Shown piece after piece: positions 49,150-57,392 of a stretch of 64,000 nucleotides of DNA. Source of the DNA: an uncultured Spirochaetaceae bacterium (GTDB lineage Bacteria; Spirochaetota; Spirochaetia; Sphaerochaetales; Sphaerochaetaceae). Position numbers and translations under genes: made by a program. The stretch covers positions 20,377 to 84,376 of the forward strand of contig CALXYL010000008.1 of assembly GCA_944392985.1 (NCBI GenBank). The letters run 5' to 3'. How positions within the stretch are numbered: the first letter of the stretch is position 1; every line of letters begins with the position of its first letter. The notes under the pieces were generated by a model. The model ran no database searches and was not told where the DNA came from. It worked only from the letters and a program-made list of their open reading frames with translations.

Positions 49150-51528
49150 ATGTACCAGGTAGTCAAGAGAGACGGCAAGACCGTCGCATTCGATATCAGC
49201 AAGATATCTGCAGCAATCAAGAAGGCATTCGATTCCATTGAGAAGCCTTTCGATGACAATGTGATAGATTTCATCTCGCTCAAGGTCACTGCTGACTTTG
49301 CCTCCAAGATCAAGGATGGGAAGATCGCAGTGGAGGATATCCAGGATTCTGTCGAGAAGGTCCTCGGGGAAGCCGGGTATGGCGATGTCGCCAAGAGCTA
49401 TATCCTCTATCGCCGCCAGAGGGAGAAGATGAGGAATATGAAGTCAACGGTCCTCGATTACAAGAAGATCGTCGACAACTATCTCCATCTCAACGACTGG
49501 AGGGTCAAGGAGAACAGCACCGTCACTTATTCCGTCGGAGGGCTCATCCTCTCAAACAGCGGTGCCATCACAGCAAACTACTGGCTTTCTGAGATCTATG
49601 ATGATGAGATCGCGAATGCGCATCGCAACTGCGATATCCACATCCATGACCTCTCTATGCTCACAGGCTACTGCGCAGGCTGGTCAATCAAGCAGCTGAT
49701 CCAGGAGGGCCTTGGTGGAATCCCGGGAAAGATCACATCCTCCCCGGCATCGCACCTCGCTACGCTCTGCAACCAGATGGTCAACTTCCTTGGCATCCTG
49801 CAGAATGAATGGGCAGGAGCGCAGGCTTTCTCATCCTTTGATACATACCTTGCTCCGTTCGTGAAGAAGGATAACCTTACCTATGATGAGGTGAAGAAGA
49901 GCATCGAGTCCTTTGTCTATGGCGTGAACACTCCTTCTCGCTGGGGCACACAGGCACCGTTCTCGAACATCACCCTTGACTGGGTCTGCCCGAATGACCT
50001 CAGGAATGTCCCTGCAATCGTTGGCGGAAAGGATCAGGACTTCACCTATGGCGACTGCCAGAAGGAGATGGACATGGTCAACAAGGCGTTCATCGAGATC
50101 ATGATCGAAGGGGACGCAGAGGGCAGGGGTTTCCAGTATCCTATTCCGACATATTCGATCACAAGGGATTTCGACTGGTCGGAGACCGAGAACAACAAGC
50201 TGCTTTTCGAGATGACGGCGAAGTATGGCACTCCGTATTTCTCCAACTACATCAATTCCGATATGTCTCCTAACGATGTGCGTTCGATGTGCTGCCGCCT
50301 CCGCCTCGACCTGAGGGAGCTGAGGAAGAAGTCAGGAGGCTTCTTCGGCTCAGGAGAGAGTACGGGTTCTGTCGGCGTTGTCACGGTCAACCTGCCGCGC
50401 ATCGCTTACCAGGCGAAGGATAAGGATGACTTCTATCGCCGTCTGGACCGCATCATGGATATCTCTGCGCGTTCACTGAAAGTGAAGAGGACTGTCATCA
50501 CGAGGCTTCTCGATGAAGGGCTCTATCCATATACGAAGAGATATCTCGGCACATTCGAGAACCACTTCTCCACAATCGGTCTTGTCGGTATGAACGAGGC
50601 TTGCCTCAACGCCTCCTGGCTTGGTGTCAATCTCGGAGACAAGAGGGCGCAGGATTTCGCTGTCGAGGTCCTGAACCATATGAGGACGAGGCTCTCTGAT
50701 TATCAGGAGCAGTATGGTGATCTCTATAATCTGGAGGCGACCCCTGCTGAGTCGACATCATACAGGCTTGCGAAGCATGATGTGGAGCAGTTCCCTGACA
50801 TCATCACTGCATCGTCGGATGAGAATGCGCCATACTATACGAATTCCTCCCATCTGCCGGTCGGCTATACCGATGATATCTTCTCTGCTCTCGATGTCCA
50901 GGACAGGCTCCAGACGCTCTATACATCCGGGACTGTGTTCCACGCATTCCTTGGCGAGAAGATGCCCGACTGGAGGAGCGCTATGAAGCTCGTCAGGACG
51001 GTTGCGGAGAACTATGAGCTGCCGTATTACACCCTCAGCCCGACGTACTCAGTCTGCTCAGAGCATGGGTATATCGCAGGCGAGGTCTACAAGTGCCCGC
51101 ACTGCGGAAAGCCGACAGAGGTCTATTCGAGGATCACGGGATACTATCGCCCTGTTCAGAACTGGAATGTCGGAAAGGCAGAGGAGTTCAGGGAGAGGAA
51201 GACATACGATGTTCCTCATTCACACCTGACACACAAGGGGCCGATGAATCCCCAGCTCAGGCATGATGATGAGGTCCACACGATCATAGGCTCTGACAGC
51301 GAGATGCTTCTCTTCACGACGAAGACCTGCCCGAACTGCCGCATCGCAAAGGCCGCTCTCGACAAGGCAGGGCTGAAGTACCGCGTCGTCGATGCTGAGG
51401 AGAACCCGGAGCTCTGCATGCAGTATGGCATCCAGCAGGCACCGACGCTCGTCTCATTCACAGATGGAGTAGCGACTGTGATCTCCAACGCCTCTGGCAT
51501 CAGGACATTCGCAGAGAGCGCTGTCTGA
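49150..51528 (+). CDS. nrdD: Class III anaerobic ribonucleoside-triphosphate reductase with C-terminal redoxin
   Basis: 792 residues. ATP-cone at the start (YQVVKRDGKTVAFDISKI), the ten-stranded barrel with CDIHIHDLSMLTGYCAGWS, a Zn site (VCSEHG and CPHC), and the glycyl radical loop RITGYYRPVQNWN. After about residue 710 a fused thioredoxin/glutaredoxin-like domain follows: MLLFTTKTCPNCRIAKAAL with CPNC, and QQAPTLVSF with the cis-Pro. It makes dNTPs without oxygen. The fused redoxin suggests a dithiol, not formate, as reductant, as reported for some class III enzymes. Confidence 0.94.
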   Translation: MYQVVKRDGKTVAFDISKISAAIKKAFDSIEKPFDDNVIDFISLKVTADFASKIKDGKIAVEDIQDSVEKVLGEAGYGDVAKSYILYRRQREKMRNMKSTVLDYKKIVDNYLHLNDWRVKENSTVTYSVGGLILSNSGAITANYWLSEIYDDEIANAHRNCDIHIHDLSMLTGYCAGWSIKQLIQEGLGGIPGKITSSPASHLATLCNQMVNFLGILQNEWAGAQAFSSFDTYLAPFVKKDNLTYDEVKKSIESFVYGVNTPSRWGTQAPFSNITLDWVCPNDLRNVPAIVGGKDQDFTYGDCQKEMDMVNKAFIEIMIEGDAEGRGFQYPIPTYSITRDFDWSETENNKLLFEMTAKYGTPYFSNYINSDMSPNDVRSMCCRLRLDLRELRKKSGGFFGSGESTGSVGVVTVNLPRIAYQAKDKDDFYRRLDRIMDISARSLKVKRTVITRLLDEGLYPYTKRYLGTFENHFSTIGLVGMNEACLNASWLGVNLGDKRAQDFAVEVLNHMRTRLSDYQEQYGDLYNLEATPAESTSYRLAKHDVEQFPDIITASSDENAPYYTNSSHLPVGYTDDIFSALDVQDRLQTLYTSGTVFHAFLGEKMPDWRSAMKLVRTVAENYELPYYTLSPTYSVCSEHGYIAGEVYKCPHCGKPTEVYSRITGYYRPVQNWNVGKAEEFRERKTYDVPHSHLTHKGPMNPQLRHDDEVHTIIGSDSEMLLFTTKTCPNCRIAKAALDKAGLKYRVVDAEENPELCMQYGIQQAPTLVSFTDGVATVISNASGIRTFAESAV

Positions 51529-51550
51529 GAATCAATCCAAAGCAGTCAGA

Positions 51551-51579
51551 AAATCGCCACCAGATCATGGTGGCGATTT
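51551..51579 (+). terminator. Terminator after nrdD
   Basis: AAATCGCCACCA (51551-51562), loop GATCA, TGGTGGCGATTT (51568-51579): a perfect 12-base stem ending in T residues, 20 bases after the stop. Confidence 0.8.
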
Positions 51580-51644
51580 CACATGAAATGAAGAGGATTC
51601 TGATGATAGCTTTCCTGAAAATCCCTATCAGCAGGCGTTTTCTG

Positions 51645-51653
51645 TGATATAAT
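51645..51653 (+). promoter_or_regulatory. Extended -10 of the small HTH gene
   Basis: TGATATAAT (TATAAT 51648-51653), the only perfect consensus -10 found with TGn in the window. Leader of about 15 bases with GGAATAGGG before ATG 51676. Confidence 0.5.
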
Positions 51654-51675
51654 CACCCAAATAAAGGAATAGGGC

Positions 51676-51879
51676 ATGACTGGCAGCAATGGACATAACT
51701 ATATAATCCCTATCGAGAAGAAGAAGGAGATGCTGCAGTGCTTTCTGGCAGGCCATGGCTACAAGAGGACTGCCACTATCACTGGTCTCAGACAGTATCA
51801 GGTGAGGTATTATAGTCGGAAGTTCCGAAGCGGAGATACCTCCTGGGCAGATAAGCCTTCACGAAGTGATGCACTGTGA
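51676..51879 (+). CDS. Small helix-turn-helix protein, transposase OrfA-like
   Basis: 67 residues. PIEKKKEMLQCFLAGHGYKR and TATITGLRQYQVRYYSRKFR form an HTH like the N-terminal domain of IS3/IS150-type OrfA (family: k..a....g.s......tGl....v..W...y), but no second reading frame or inverted repeats follow. It could be an IS relic kept as a small DNA-binding protein; the strong promoter and terminator around it argue that it is expressed. Confidence 0.5.
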   Translation: MTGSNGHNYIIPIEKKKEMLQCFLAGHGYKRTATITGLRQYQVRYYSRKFRSGDTSWADKPSRSDAL

Positions 51880-51882
51880 TGA

Positions 51883-51909
51883 AACAAGGCACTGCTTGAG
51901 TGCCTTGTT
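51883..51909. terminator. Shared terminator between convergent genes
   Basis: AACAAGGCACT (51883-51893), loop GCTTG, AGTGCCTTGTT (51899-51909): an 11-base stem between two converging genes, usable from either side. Confidence 0.65.
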
Positions 51910-51936
51910 CAGGAATCATTTTATTATCATATAATT

Positions 51937-52449
51937 TCAATTTGATTCTGATATAAAATCCTTAAGTTTATTCATTGCTTTGCTGAATGCTTCATCGTCT
52001 GTTGTGCCGACACCGAGGAAATGCAGTTCTGCGCCGATGTAATCAGCCATTTCCTGGAACTGGGCCTTGAGGAGAGCGAATTCCCTGTCATCATCCTCTG
52101 CAGCTCCATTGACGACGACTGTCAGCTTCTTTCCCTTCCAGTCCTCTGCTGTCATGGGGTATAGCCTGTCGATTACGATCTTCTCCTGTGCTGTCACCTG
52201 CCACCAGTAGATCGGGGAGAAGAAGGCGATTCCATCTGCCTTCCTCGCTTTCTCAAGCACCTGGGCCATGTCATCCTTCTGGACGCAGCTGCCGTTTCCC
52301 TTGTCTTTGCACCAGTTGCAGCCGCGGCATGGGCCCGCTGTCAGCGACCGTGCGTGGATAAGCTCTCCGCCTGTTGCCTCTGCGTATGCTTCTGCTAGCC
52401 TGTCTGAATACATCCCTTTCCTTGGGCTTCCCGCGATGATTATCTCCAT
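51937..52449 (-). CDS. NADPH-dependent FMN reductase-like flavoprotein
   Basis: 170 residues from ATG 52449 (GGAGGAACC upstream); a longer frame runs back over the tRNA gene and is rejected. EIIIAGSPRKGMYSDRLAEA is the FMN phosphate loop (family: i.gSpR..g.t..l), CRGCNWCKDKGNGSCVQKDD is a Cys-rich segment of iron-sulfur flavoprotein-type members, and ADGIAFFSPIYWWQVTA binds the flavin ring (family: D.iv..sPiYw...). Role probably electron transfer or quinone/nitro reduction. Confidence 0.85.
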   Translation of the reverse strand: MEIIIAGSPRKGMYSDRLAEAYAEATGGELIHARSLTAGPCRGCNWCKDKGNGSCVQKDDMAQVLEKARKADGIAFFSPIYWWQVTAQEKIVIDRLYPMTAEDWKGKKLTVVVNGAAEDDDREFALLKAQFQEMADYIGAELHFLGVGTTDDEAFSKAMNKLKDFISESN

Positions 52450-52507
52450 GGTTCCTCCTTCTGAAAAAGAAGAAGCAGGCCACTTTGCGACCTGCTTCCT
52501 GACTTCG

Positions 52508-52581
52508 TCGGGCAAGGCGGATTTGAACCGCCGACCCCAAGTCCCCCAGACTTGTACGCTAAACCCCTGCGCTATTGCCCG
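52508..52581 (-). tRNA. tRNA-Pro (anticodon GGG)
   Basis: Minus strand: acceptor CGGGCAA/TTGCCCG with discriminator A, D-arm GCGCAGGGGTTTAGCGT, anticodon stem CAAGT/ACTTG with loop CTGGGGG (U33 present, anticodon GGG), T-arm GGCGGTTCAAATCCGCC. 74 bases; CCA is not encoded. It lies between the FMN reductase gene and the ATPase promoter. Confidence 0.93.
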
Positions 52582-52638
52582 AAGTACGAGGGGTACCATA
52601 CCACATCCGGGTGCAAGTGTCAAAGGCTGAAGGCGGTT

Positions 52639-52667
52639 TTGACCTTTTTCTGCAAAAGCAGTAGAGT
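52639..52667 (+). promoter_or_regulatory. Promoter of the V-type ATPase operon
   Basis: TTGACC (52639-52644), exactly 17 bases, TAGAGT (52662-52667). Start near 52674; leader of about 18 bases with GGAAAGG before ATG 52692. Confidence 0.65.
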
Positions 52668-52691
52668 GCACTCGTACGGAAAGGTCTATAG

Positions 52692-53024
52692 ATGCAGAGT
52701 GAAGTTATAGATGATATCCTCTCGGTTGAGGATGAGGCAGCAAGGATCATAGACGAGGCTGAGAAGAAGGCCAGGGCAATGATCTCAGAGGCACATGACA
52801 AGGCCGCGAAGCTGATTTCCGATGCAGTTGAGGCTGAAAGGGAGAAAGGCAAGGCCGATGTGGAGGCCGCAGAGGCGCTCCTTGAGCAGCATCTTGAGCA
52901 GTATGAGGAGGAAAGGCGCAGGATAGAGAGCGAGGAGGATCATGTCGATCCTTCTGTTCTGGATCGTTCTGCCTCCCGTATCGTTGATCGTATCTGCCGC
53001 ACTGGACGTTCGGAGAATGAATGA
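52692..53024 (+). CDS. V/A-type ATPase peripheral-stalk subunit G/H
   Basis: 110 residues, almost entirely one charged helix with Ala-rich heptads: DEAARIIDEAEKKARAMISE, AHDKAAKLISDAVEAEREK. This is the pattern of the AhaH/NtpF (subunit G/H) stalk protein that pairs with subunit E. First gene of the operon, as ntpF is in Enterococcus hirae. Identification rests on position and coiled-coil character. It overlaps subunit C by an ATGA. Confidence 0.75.
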   Translation: MQSEVIDDILSVEDEAARIIDEAEKKARAMISEAHDKAAKLISDAVEAEREKGKADVEAAEALLEQHLEQYEEERRRIESEEDHVDPSVLDRSASRIVDRICRTGRSENE

Positions 53025-54118
53025 GCAGGGTTTCTGATTACGCATTCATCAATGCCAAGCTCAGGGCCCGCATCGGCATCATGCGCGATACGTCGCTCTT
53101 CAGTGAGATGATGAAGGCCCCTTCCCTGACGGAAGCTGCGGCCAAGCTCGATGGCACGCGCCACTCGGATCTTCTTGATGTCTATAGAAGCACTGGAGAC
53201 CTGCAGCAGCTTGAGCTGAGGATGCTTGAGGATGAGATCGCTCTTTATAGGGAAGTGGAAGGCTTCCTTCCTGCTGTGCCTGCATCATTCGTGTCCGTCC
53301 TTCTTGAGAAGATCGAGACGGACAATGTCAAGAATGCGATCAGGCTATGGTATTCAGATGCCGTACGCCACCATGCGATCTCATATCGTTCCTCATATAT
53401 ATACAAAGGCGTGATCGTCCACCGTATCGATTATGATGGGGCGATCAATGCATCGTCCTATCCTGATCTTATGAAGGCGTTCCATGGGACACCCTACGAG
53501 GAAGTCCTTTCGTCATTCTCGATGGAGACGCTTGCCTCTGATGGTCTTTTTGCGCTGGAGATCGCGATTGACCATATGTGGTTCCGCCATCTTGAGGCTG
53601 GAATAAGGACTCTTACAGGGGAGGACAGGGCGATTGCTGAAGCAATATACAGTACGGATGTCGATCTGAAGAATATCCTGATCCTGACACGTTACAGCTA
53701 TTCCTACCATCTTCCTGCAGACAGGCTGAGGAATGTCATGATACCGATGGGCTTCATCTCTAAGGAAGCGGAGCGCAGGGGTGCGCTCTCCTCCGATGAT
53801 CCGATAGCGGCCCTTTCTGGGATCGTGCGTCATCGCTATCCGCAGATATCAGAGGAGATACGCCGGATCAGGCGGACTGCTGATGACCTCACGAGCGCTG
53901 AGGAGAACAGCAGGCAGATCCTGCTCATCGAGGCATATCTCGGTGAGAAGAGAAGGCAGGAATACCGCAGGATCCTTATGGGGGATCCTTTCAGCATCGG
54001 TGTTGTTCTCGCTTATTTCTTCCTCTGCCTGCAGGAGGATGGCTGTATACGTGCCATCCTGTCAGGCAAATACTATGGACTGAGCGAGGAGAAGATCAGG
54101 GAGGGGGTTGGATTATGA
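53021..54118 (+). CDS. V/A-type ATPase subunit C (AC39/V0D family)
   Basis: 365 residues. YAFINAKLRARIGIMRDTSL (family: y.y..arir.m...L) and DLKNILILTRYSYSYHLPAD (family: D..Nl..ilR.k) are V0D features, repeated three times as helical units. It couples the central shaft D/F to the membrane ring. ATGA overlaps at both ends. Similar in length to NtpC (about 330-340). Confidence 0.85.
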   Translation: MSRVSDYAFINAKLRARIGIMRDTSLFSEMMKAPSLTEAAAKLDGTRHSDLLDVYRSTGDLQQLELRMLEDEIALYREVEGFLPAVPASFVSVLLEKIETDNVKNAIRLWYSDAVRHHAISYRSSYIYKGVIVHRIDYDGAINASSYPDLMKAFHGTPYEEVLSSFSMETLASDGLFALEIAIDHMWFRHLEAGIRTLTGEDRAIAEAIYSTDVDLKNILILTRYSYSYHLPADRLRNVMIPMGFISKEAERRGALSSDDPIAALSGIVRHRYPQISEEIRRIRRTADDLTSAEENSRQILLIEAYLGEKRRQEYRRILMGDPFSIGVVLAYFFLCLQEDGCIRAILSGKYYGLSEEKIREGVGL

Positions 54119-56097
54119 GCATGTTCACCAGGAAGATGAGGATGCTGACGGCTGTTGTCATGGAGAGTGACCGCGATAGCGTTGTCAAGGCCCTGCTTGA
54201 GAAGGGGGTTATGGAGTTCGTGCATATAGGCTCCCTTCCTTCTGACAAGATGGCAAGGCTCTCTTCGCATTCATCATCCGTTCCCAAGGCAGTGCTTACG
54301 GATATGCGGATCAGGGTGGAGACGCTGATGAGGGAGGGTGGCATCGCGCTTCCTGAACTCAGCGGGGATTCTGTGGAGACTGTTCCTGCCCTTGATATGG
54401 ACTCCTTCAGGCGCACGCTGGACAAGCTCTCGCTTTCACTCCAGTCCATACGCGACAAGCAGAGGCTCATCAACCAGGAGATCAATGCCCTGGATGAGAT
54501 CATGAGGTATAGCAAGGAGAAGAAGGAGGAATACCTTGATCTGCGTGTTGGCGTGAATACCCATGGTTCATCCGAGGATCTTCTGAACCGTCTTGAGCAG
54601 ATAGGCGGCGTGTTCCTCTTCTCAGAGAAGCCATTCATTTCGCTTACGCTTCGCCGTGATTCATCCCGTGTCACTGATGCGATGGATAAGTTCGGATGGA
54701 CGGAATCGACAGACAGCGAGGCACAGAAGAATGCTGAAAGCCTGGCGATTGCCGGTGCTGAGAGGCAGATAGCCGCATTCAGGGAAGATCTCACGTCCCT
54801 TGGCACTGAGGCAGGAAGCCGCATCAAGTCAATGGTCGGGGAGCTTTCATCCATATGGACTGTCGTGCGTATCCATGAGCTTTGCGAGCACGTTGAGTCC
54901 TATTTCTCATATACGCGCAACACGACGCTTTTCTCCGGCTGGGTGCCAGAGGAGGAGGCTGCCGATGTTGGGGCCCTTATATCGCGCGTGACGGATGGCA
55001 GATGCATCATAGAATGGACCGATGCCTCCGAGATGCCGCGTGAGGAGGTTCCTGTCGAGATGACGAGTCCCCGCATCCTCCGTCCGTTTGAGCGCATGGT
55101 CAACAACTACAGCACCCCTGAGTATGGGTCCATCAATCCGACACCATTCACGGCAGTCGCATACCTTGCGATGTTTGCCCTCATGTTCGCCGATCTCGGG
55201 CAGGGCTTCATACTGCTCCTTGTCGGACTTGTCGGCAGGTGGATATACAGCAGGAACCCGATGAAGAAGGATGGCCTTATATCGCGCTATCTATGCTCCC
55301 TTCTGATCTTTCTCGGTCCGGCATCAATGGTGGGTGGACTGCTTTTCGGCTCGTGCTTCGGCTTCAGCCTCATTCCTGCGCTCTGGTTCAATTTCGACGC
55401 AGTCGTGGAAGGGGAGCCAGTGCAGGGACTGATACAGGATATCTATGACATACTCGGCATCACGATCCGATTCGGTATTGTCGTAATCTATCTTGGCCTT
55501 GTGCTGAACTGGATCAACCTGATAAGGAAGAAGCGCTTCTTTGAGCTGATATTCGATAAGAACGGCATTGTGGGTGGCGTGATGTATGCTCTGGGAATCT
55601 GGTTCGCCTGGGGTTTCGTCGCCTCCGGATACAGCACGTTCCCGTCATCCCCATTCTTCATGCCGGTCCTTGCCGCATGCCTTCTGCTGATCGTAATAAA
55701 GGGACCGATCGGTGCGGTTATCAACGCGCGGAAGGGCCATAAGGAAGGAATCGGGCGTGTCATCATCGATACTGTCATGGACTTCCTTGTCGAGGTGCTT
55801 GAGATATTCTCTGGACTCCTGTCCAACACTCTTTCATTCATGCGTGTCGCAGGACTTGGTATCGCGCACGCGTCCCTCATGTCGGCCTTCTACCAGATGG
55901 CTGCCATGCCGGGAAACATCGTTGCAGAGGTTCTGATCATGATCCTCGGCAATGCATTGGTTATCGTATTGGAGGGACTCTCGGCTGGAATCCAGGCCCT
56001 GCGTCTCAACTACTACGAATTCTTCACTAAGTATTTTACCGGCCACGGCATTGCCTTTGAGCCAGTCGGGCTCAGAAGCAAGGCCTCAGCCGATTGA
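54115..56097 (+). CDS. V/A-type ATPase subunit I (a-subunit)
   Basis: 660 residues. The N-terminal ~320 residues are cytoplasmic with coiled coils (LDKLSLSLQSIRDKQRLINQ); then about seven helices begin with VAYLAMFALMFADLGQGFIL (family: f...FG.mfgD.GyG). ILSGLLSNTLSFMRVAGLGI-type sequence near residue 575 (SNTLSFMRVAGLGIAHASLM) carries the essential Arg that faces the c-ring Glu. It forms the ion half-channels. ATGA overlap with subunit C. Confidence 0.94.
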   Translation: MSMFTRKMRMLTAVVMESDRDSVVKALLEKGVMEFVHIGSLPSDKMARLSSHSSSVPKAVLTDMRIRVETLMREGGIALPELSGDSVETVPALDMDSFRRTLDKLSLSLQSIRDKQRLINQEINALDEIMRYSKEKKEEYLDLRVGVNTHGSSEDLLNRLEQIGGVFLFSEKPFISLTLRRDSSRVTDAMDKFGWTESTDSEAQKNAESLAIAGAERQIAAFREDLTSLGTEAGSRIKSMVGELSSIWTVVRIHELCEHVESYFSYTRNTTLFSGWVPEEEAADVGALISRVTDGRCIIEWTDASEMPREEVPVEMTSPRILRPFERMVNNYSTPEYGSINPTPFTAVAYLAMFALMFADLGQGFILLLVGLVGRWIYSRNPMKKDGLISRYLCSLLIFLGPASMVGGLLFGSCFGFSLIPALWFNFDAVVEGEPVQGLIQDIYDILGITIRFGIVVIYLGLVLNWINLIRKKRFFELIFDKNGIVGGVMYALGIWFAWGFVASGYSTFPSSPFFMPVLAACLLLIVIKGPIGAVINARKGHKEGIGRVIIDTVMDFLVEVLEIFSGLLSNTLSFMRVAGLGIAHASLMSAFYQMAAMPGNIVAEVLIMILGNALVIVLEGLSAGIQALRLNYYEFFTKYFTGHGIAFEPVGLRSKASAD

Positions 56098-56115
56098 AAT
56101 TAAGGGAGGGTCATT

Positions 56116-56466
56116 ATGACCGCATACGCATTCAGGAGAAAGGTACGTCTTTCGTTTGTTCTCACGCTGGCAGTTCTTGCAGCGACCGCATTCGTCTTCA
56201 CACCGTCTCTTGCCGCAGCTGCTGAGGAGACCGAGGCTGTTGCCGTTGACTACAATCTTGCATGGGTCTGCATCGCAGCCGCTCTCGCTTTCGGATTCGG
56301 TGCACTTGGTGCTGGAATGGCTATCTCACGCGTAGGAAGCGCTGCTATGGGAGCAATCTCTGAAAAGCCTGAGATCGCGACGAACGCGCTCATCTTCATC
56401 GCGCTTGCAGAAGGTCTTGTCGTATTCGGATTCATCACCGCTCTGATGATCCTGGGAAAGATCTGA
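56116..56466 (+). CDS. V/A-type ATPase subunit K (proteolipid c-ring)
   Basis: 116 residues. An N-terminal signal-like helix (FVLTLAVLAATAFVFTPSLAAAA) is probably removed, leaving one hairpin: LGAGMAISRVGSAAMGAISE-type helix 1 (GALGAGMAISRVGSAAMGA), loop EKPEIATN and helix 2 with the ion-binding Glu in IALAEGLVVFGF. A two-helix protomer, not the four-helix form of E. hirae. Helix 1 lacks the Gln of classic Na+ sites, so H+ is possible; this is inference. GGGAGGG precedes the ATG. Confidence 0.92.
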   Translation: MTAYAFRRKVRLSFVLTLAVLAATAFVFTPSLAAAAEETEAVAVDYNLAWVCIAAALAFGFGALGAGMAISRVGSAAMGAISEKPEIATNALIFIALAEGLVVFGFITALMILGKI

Positions 56467-56469
56467 GGC

Positions 56470-56769
56470 ATGGAATACTTCGTAATCGGGGATGAGGATA
56501 CCGTTCTTGGCTTCTCGCTTGTGGGGGTCTCCGGCATCGCGTGCTCATCACCTGATGAAGTCAGGGCTGCCTGGAGCAAGGCGACGGAGGACAAGGAGCA
56601 CGGTGTTATCATCATCACTGATGACTGCGCCGCGCATATCCGCGATACAGTCGATAGGTACCTCTTCACGATGAGTTTCCCTCTGGTGGTCGAGATCCCC
56701 GAACGAGGAAAGGCATCATCGTCCGATCTGAGGGAACTTGTCAATGAGGCGATAGGAGTCTCGATATGA
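56470..56769 (+). CDS. V/A-type ATPase subunit F
   Basis: 99 residues. YFVIGDEDTVLGFSLVGVSG (family: i.viGd.dtv.GF.LaGv), GVIIITDDCAAHIRDTVDRY (family: g.IlIte..a..i...i) and FPLVVEIPERGK (family: P.vv.iP.k). This is the small Rossmann-like shaft subunit that sits with D. Follows K by 3 bases and overlaps E by an ATGA. Confidence 0.93.
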   Translation: MEYFVIGDEDTVLGFSLVGVSGIACSSPDEVRAAWSKATEDKEHGVIIITDDCAAHIRDTVDRYLFTMSFPLVVEIPERGKASSSDLRELVNEAIGVSI

Positions 56770-57392
56770 AGACAGGTGACAATCCCCTTATCAGGGGAAT
56801 CATCCAGGAAGCTGAGGAGAAGGCCGCTGCCATTGAAAGCGCAGCATCCAGGGAAGCCGAGGATATCCTCTCTGATGCCAGGGAGCGGGCGGAGAAGGAA
56901 GCCCGCATGGAGAAGCGGAGCTATTCCGTCCGCTTGGAGCAGATCGAGGCCAGGGAGGAGAGCGCCAGGCGCAGCATAGACAGGCTTTCGGAGCTGAGGA
57001 GCCTGGACTCTGCCTATCGGGAAGTGATGGATGAGGTGAACAGACGCCTCAGCGCGGCTCTTTCATCCCCTTCCTTTGAATCTGTGATGATCGGGTGGAT
57101 TGCGGAAGCCGCAATCGGGCTCGACAGGAAGGAAGCGAAGGTAGCCTTCTCAGAAAAGACACCTGTAACGGATGGGATGCTCCGTCGCGCAGAGTCGCTT
57201 GTGAAGGAGGAGACAGGGGCTGAGCTTTCCCTTTCCCTCGATCCACAGCGTCTGGCAGGACCCGGTGTCGTGCTTTCCAGCCTGGATGGCAAGGTCTCTT
57301 ATAATAACCAGCTTGATGTCCGCATGAGACGTTATTCCAGGGATATCAGGCGGATAGTGCAGGAAGAAAATGCAAGGCAGAATAGTAGGTAA
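56766..57392 (+). CDS. V/A-type ATPase subunit E
   Basis: 208 residues. The N-terminal half is a coiled coil (IIQEAEEKAAAIESAASREA, ILSDARERAEKEARMEKR), and the C-terminal half is globular (LDRKEAKVAFSEKTPVTDGM, GPGVVLSSLDGKVSYNNQLD; family: gGvv..s.dGki...nt.d.rl). It is the peripheral-stalk partner of the first gene's product. Its 3' end overlaps the ATG of subunit A by 23 bases. Confidence 0.88.
   Translation: MKTGDNPLIRGIIQEAEEKAAAIESAASREAEDILSDARERAEKEARMEKRSYSVRLEQIEAREESARRSIDRLSELRSLDSAYREVMDEVNRRLSAALSSPSFESVMIGWIAEAAIGLDRKEAKVAFSEKTPVTDGMLRRAESLVKEETGAELSLSLDPQRLAGPGVVLSSLDGKVSYNNQLDVRMRRYSRDIRRIVQEENARQNSR

Noticed and set aside
51676..51909. Complete insertion sequence around the HTH gene
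   Set aside because: No second transposase frame, no terminal inverted repeats and no target duplication could be found.
52450..52671. N-terminal extension of the FMN reductase up to 52671
   Set aside because: It would translate the tRNA-Pro gene; ATG 52449 has a ribosome site and gives the family's usual N-terminus.
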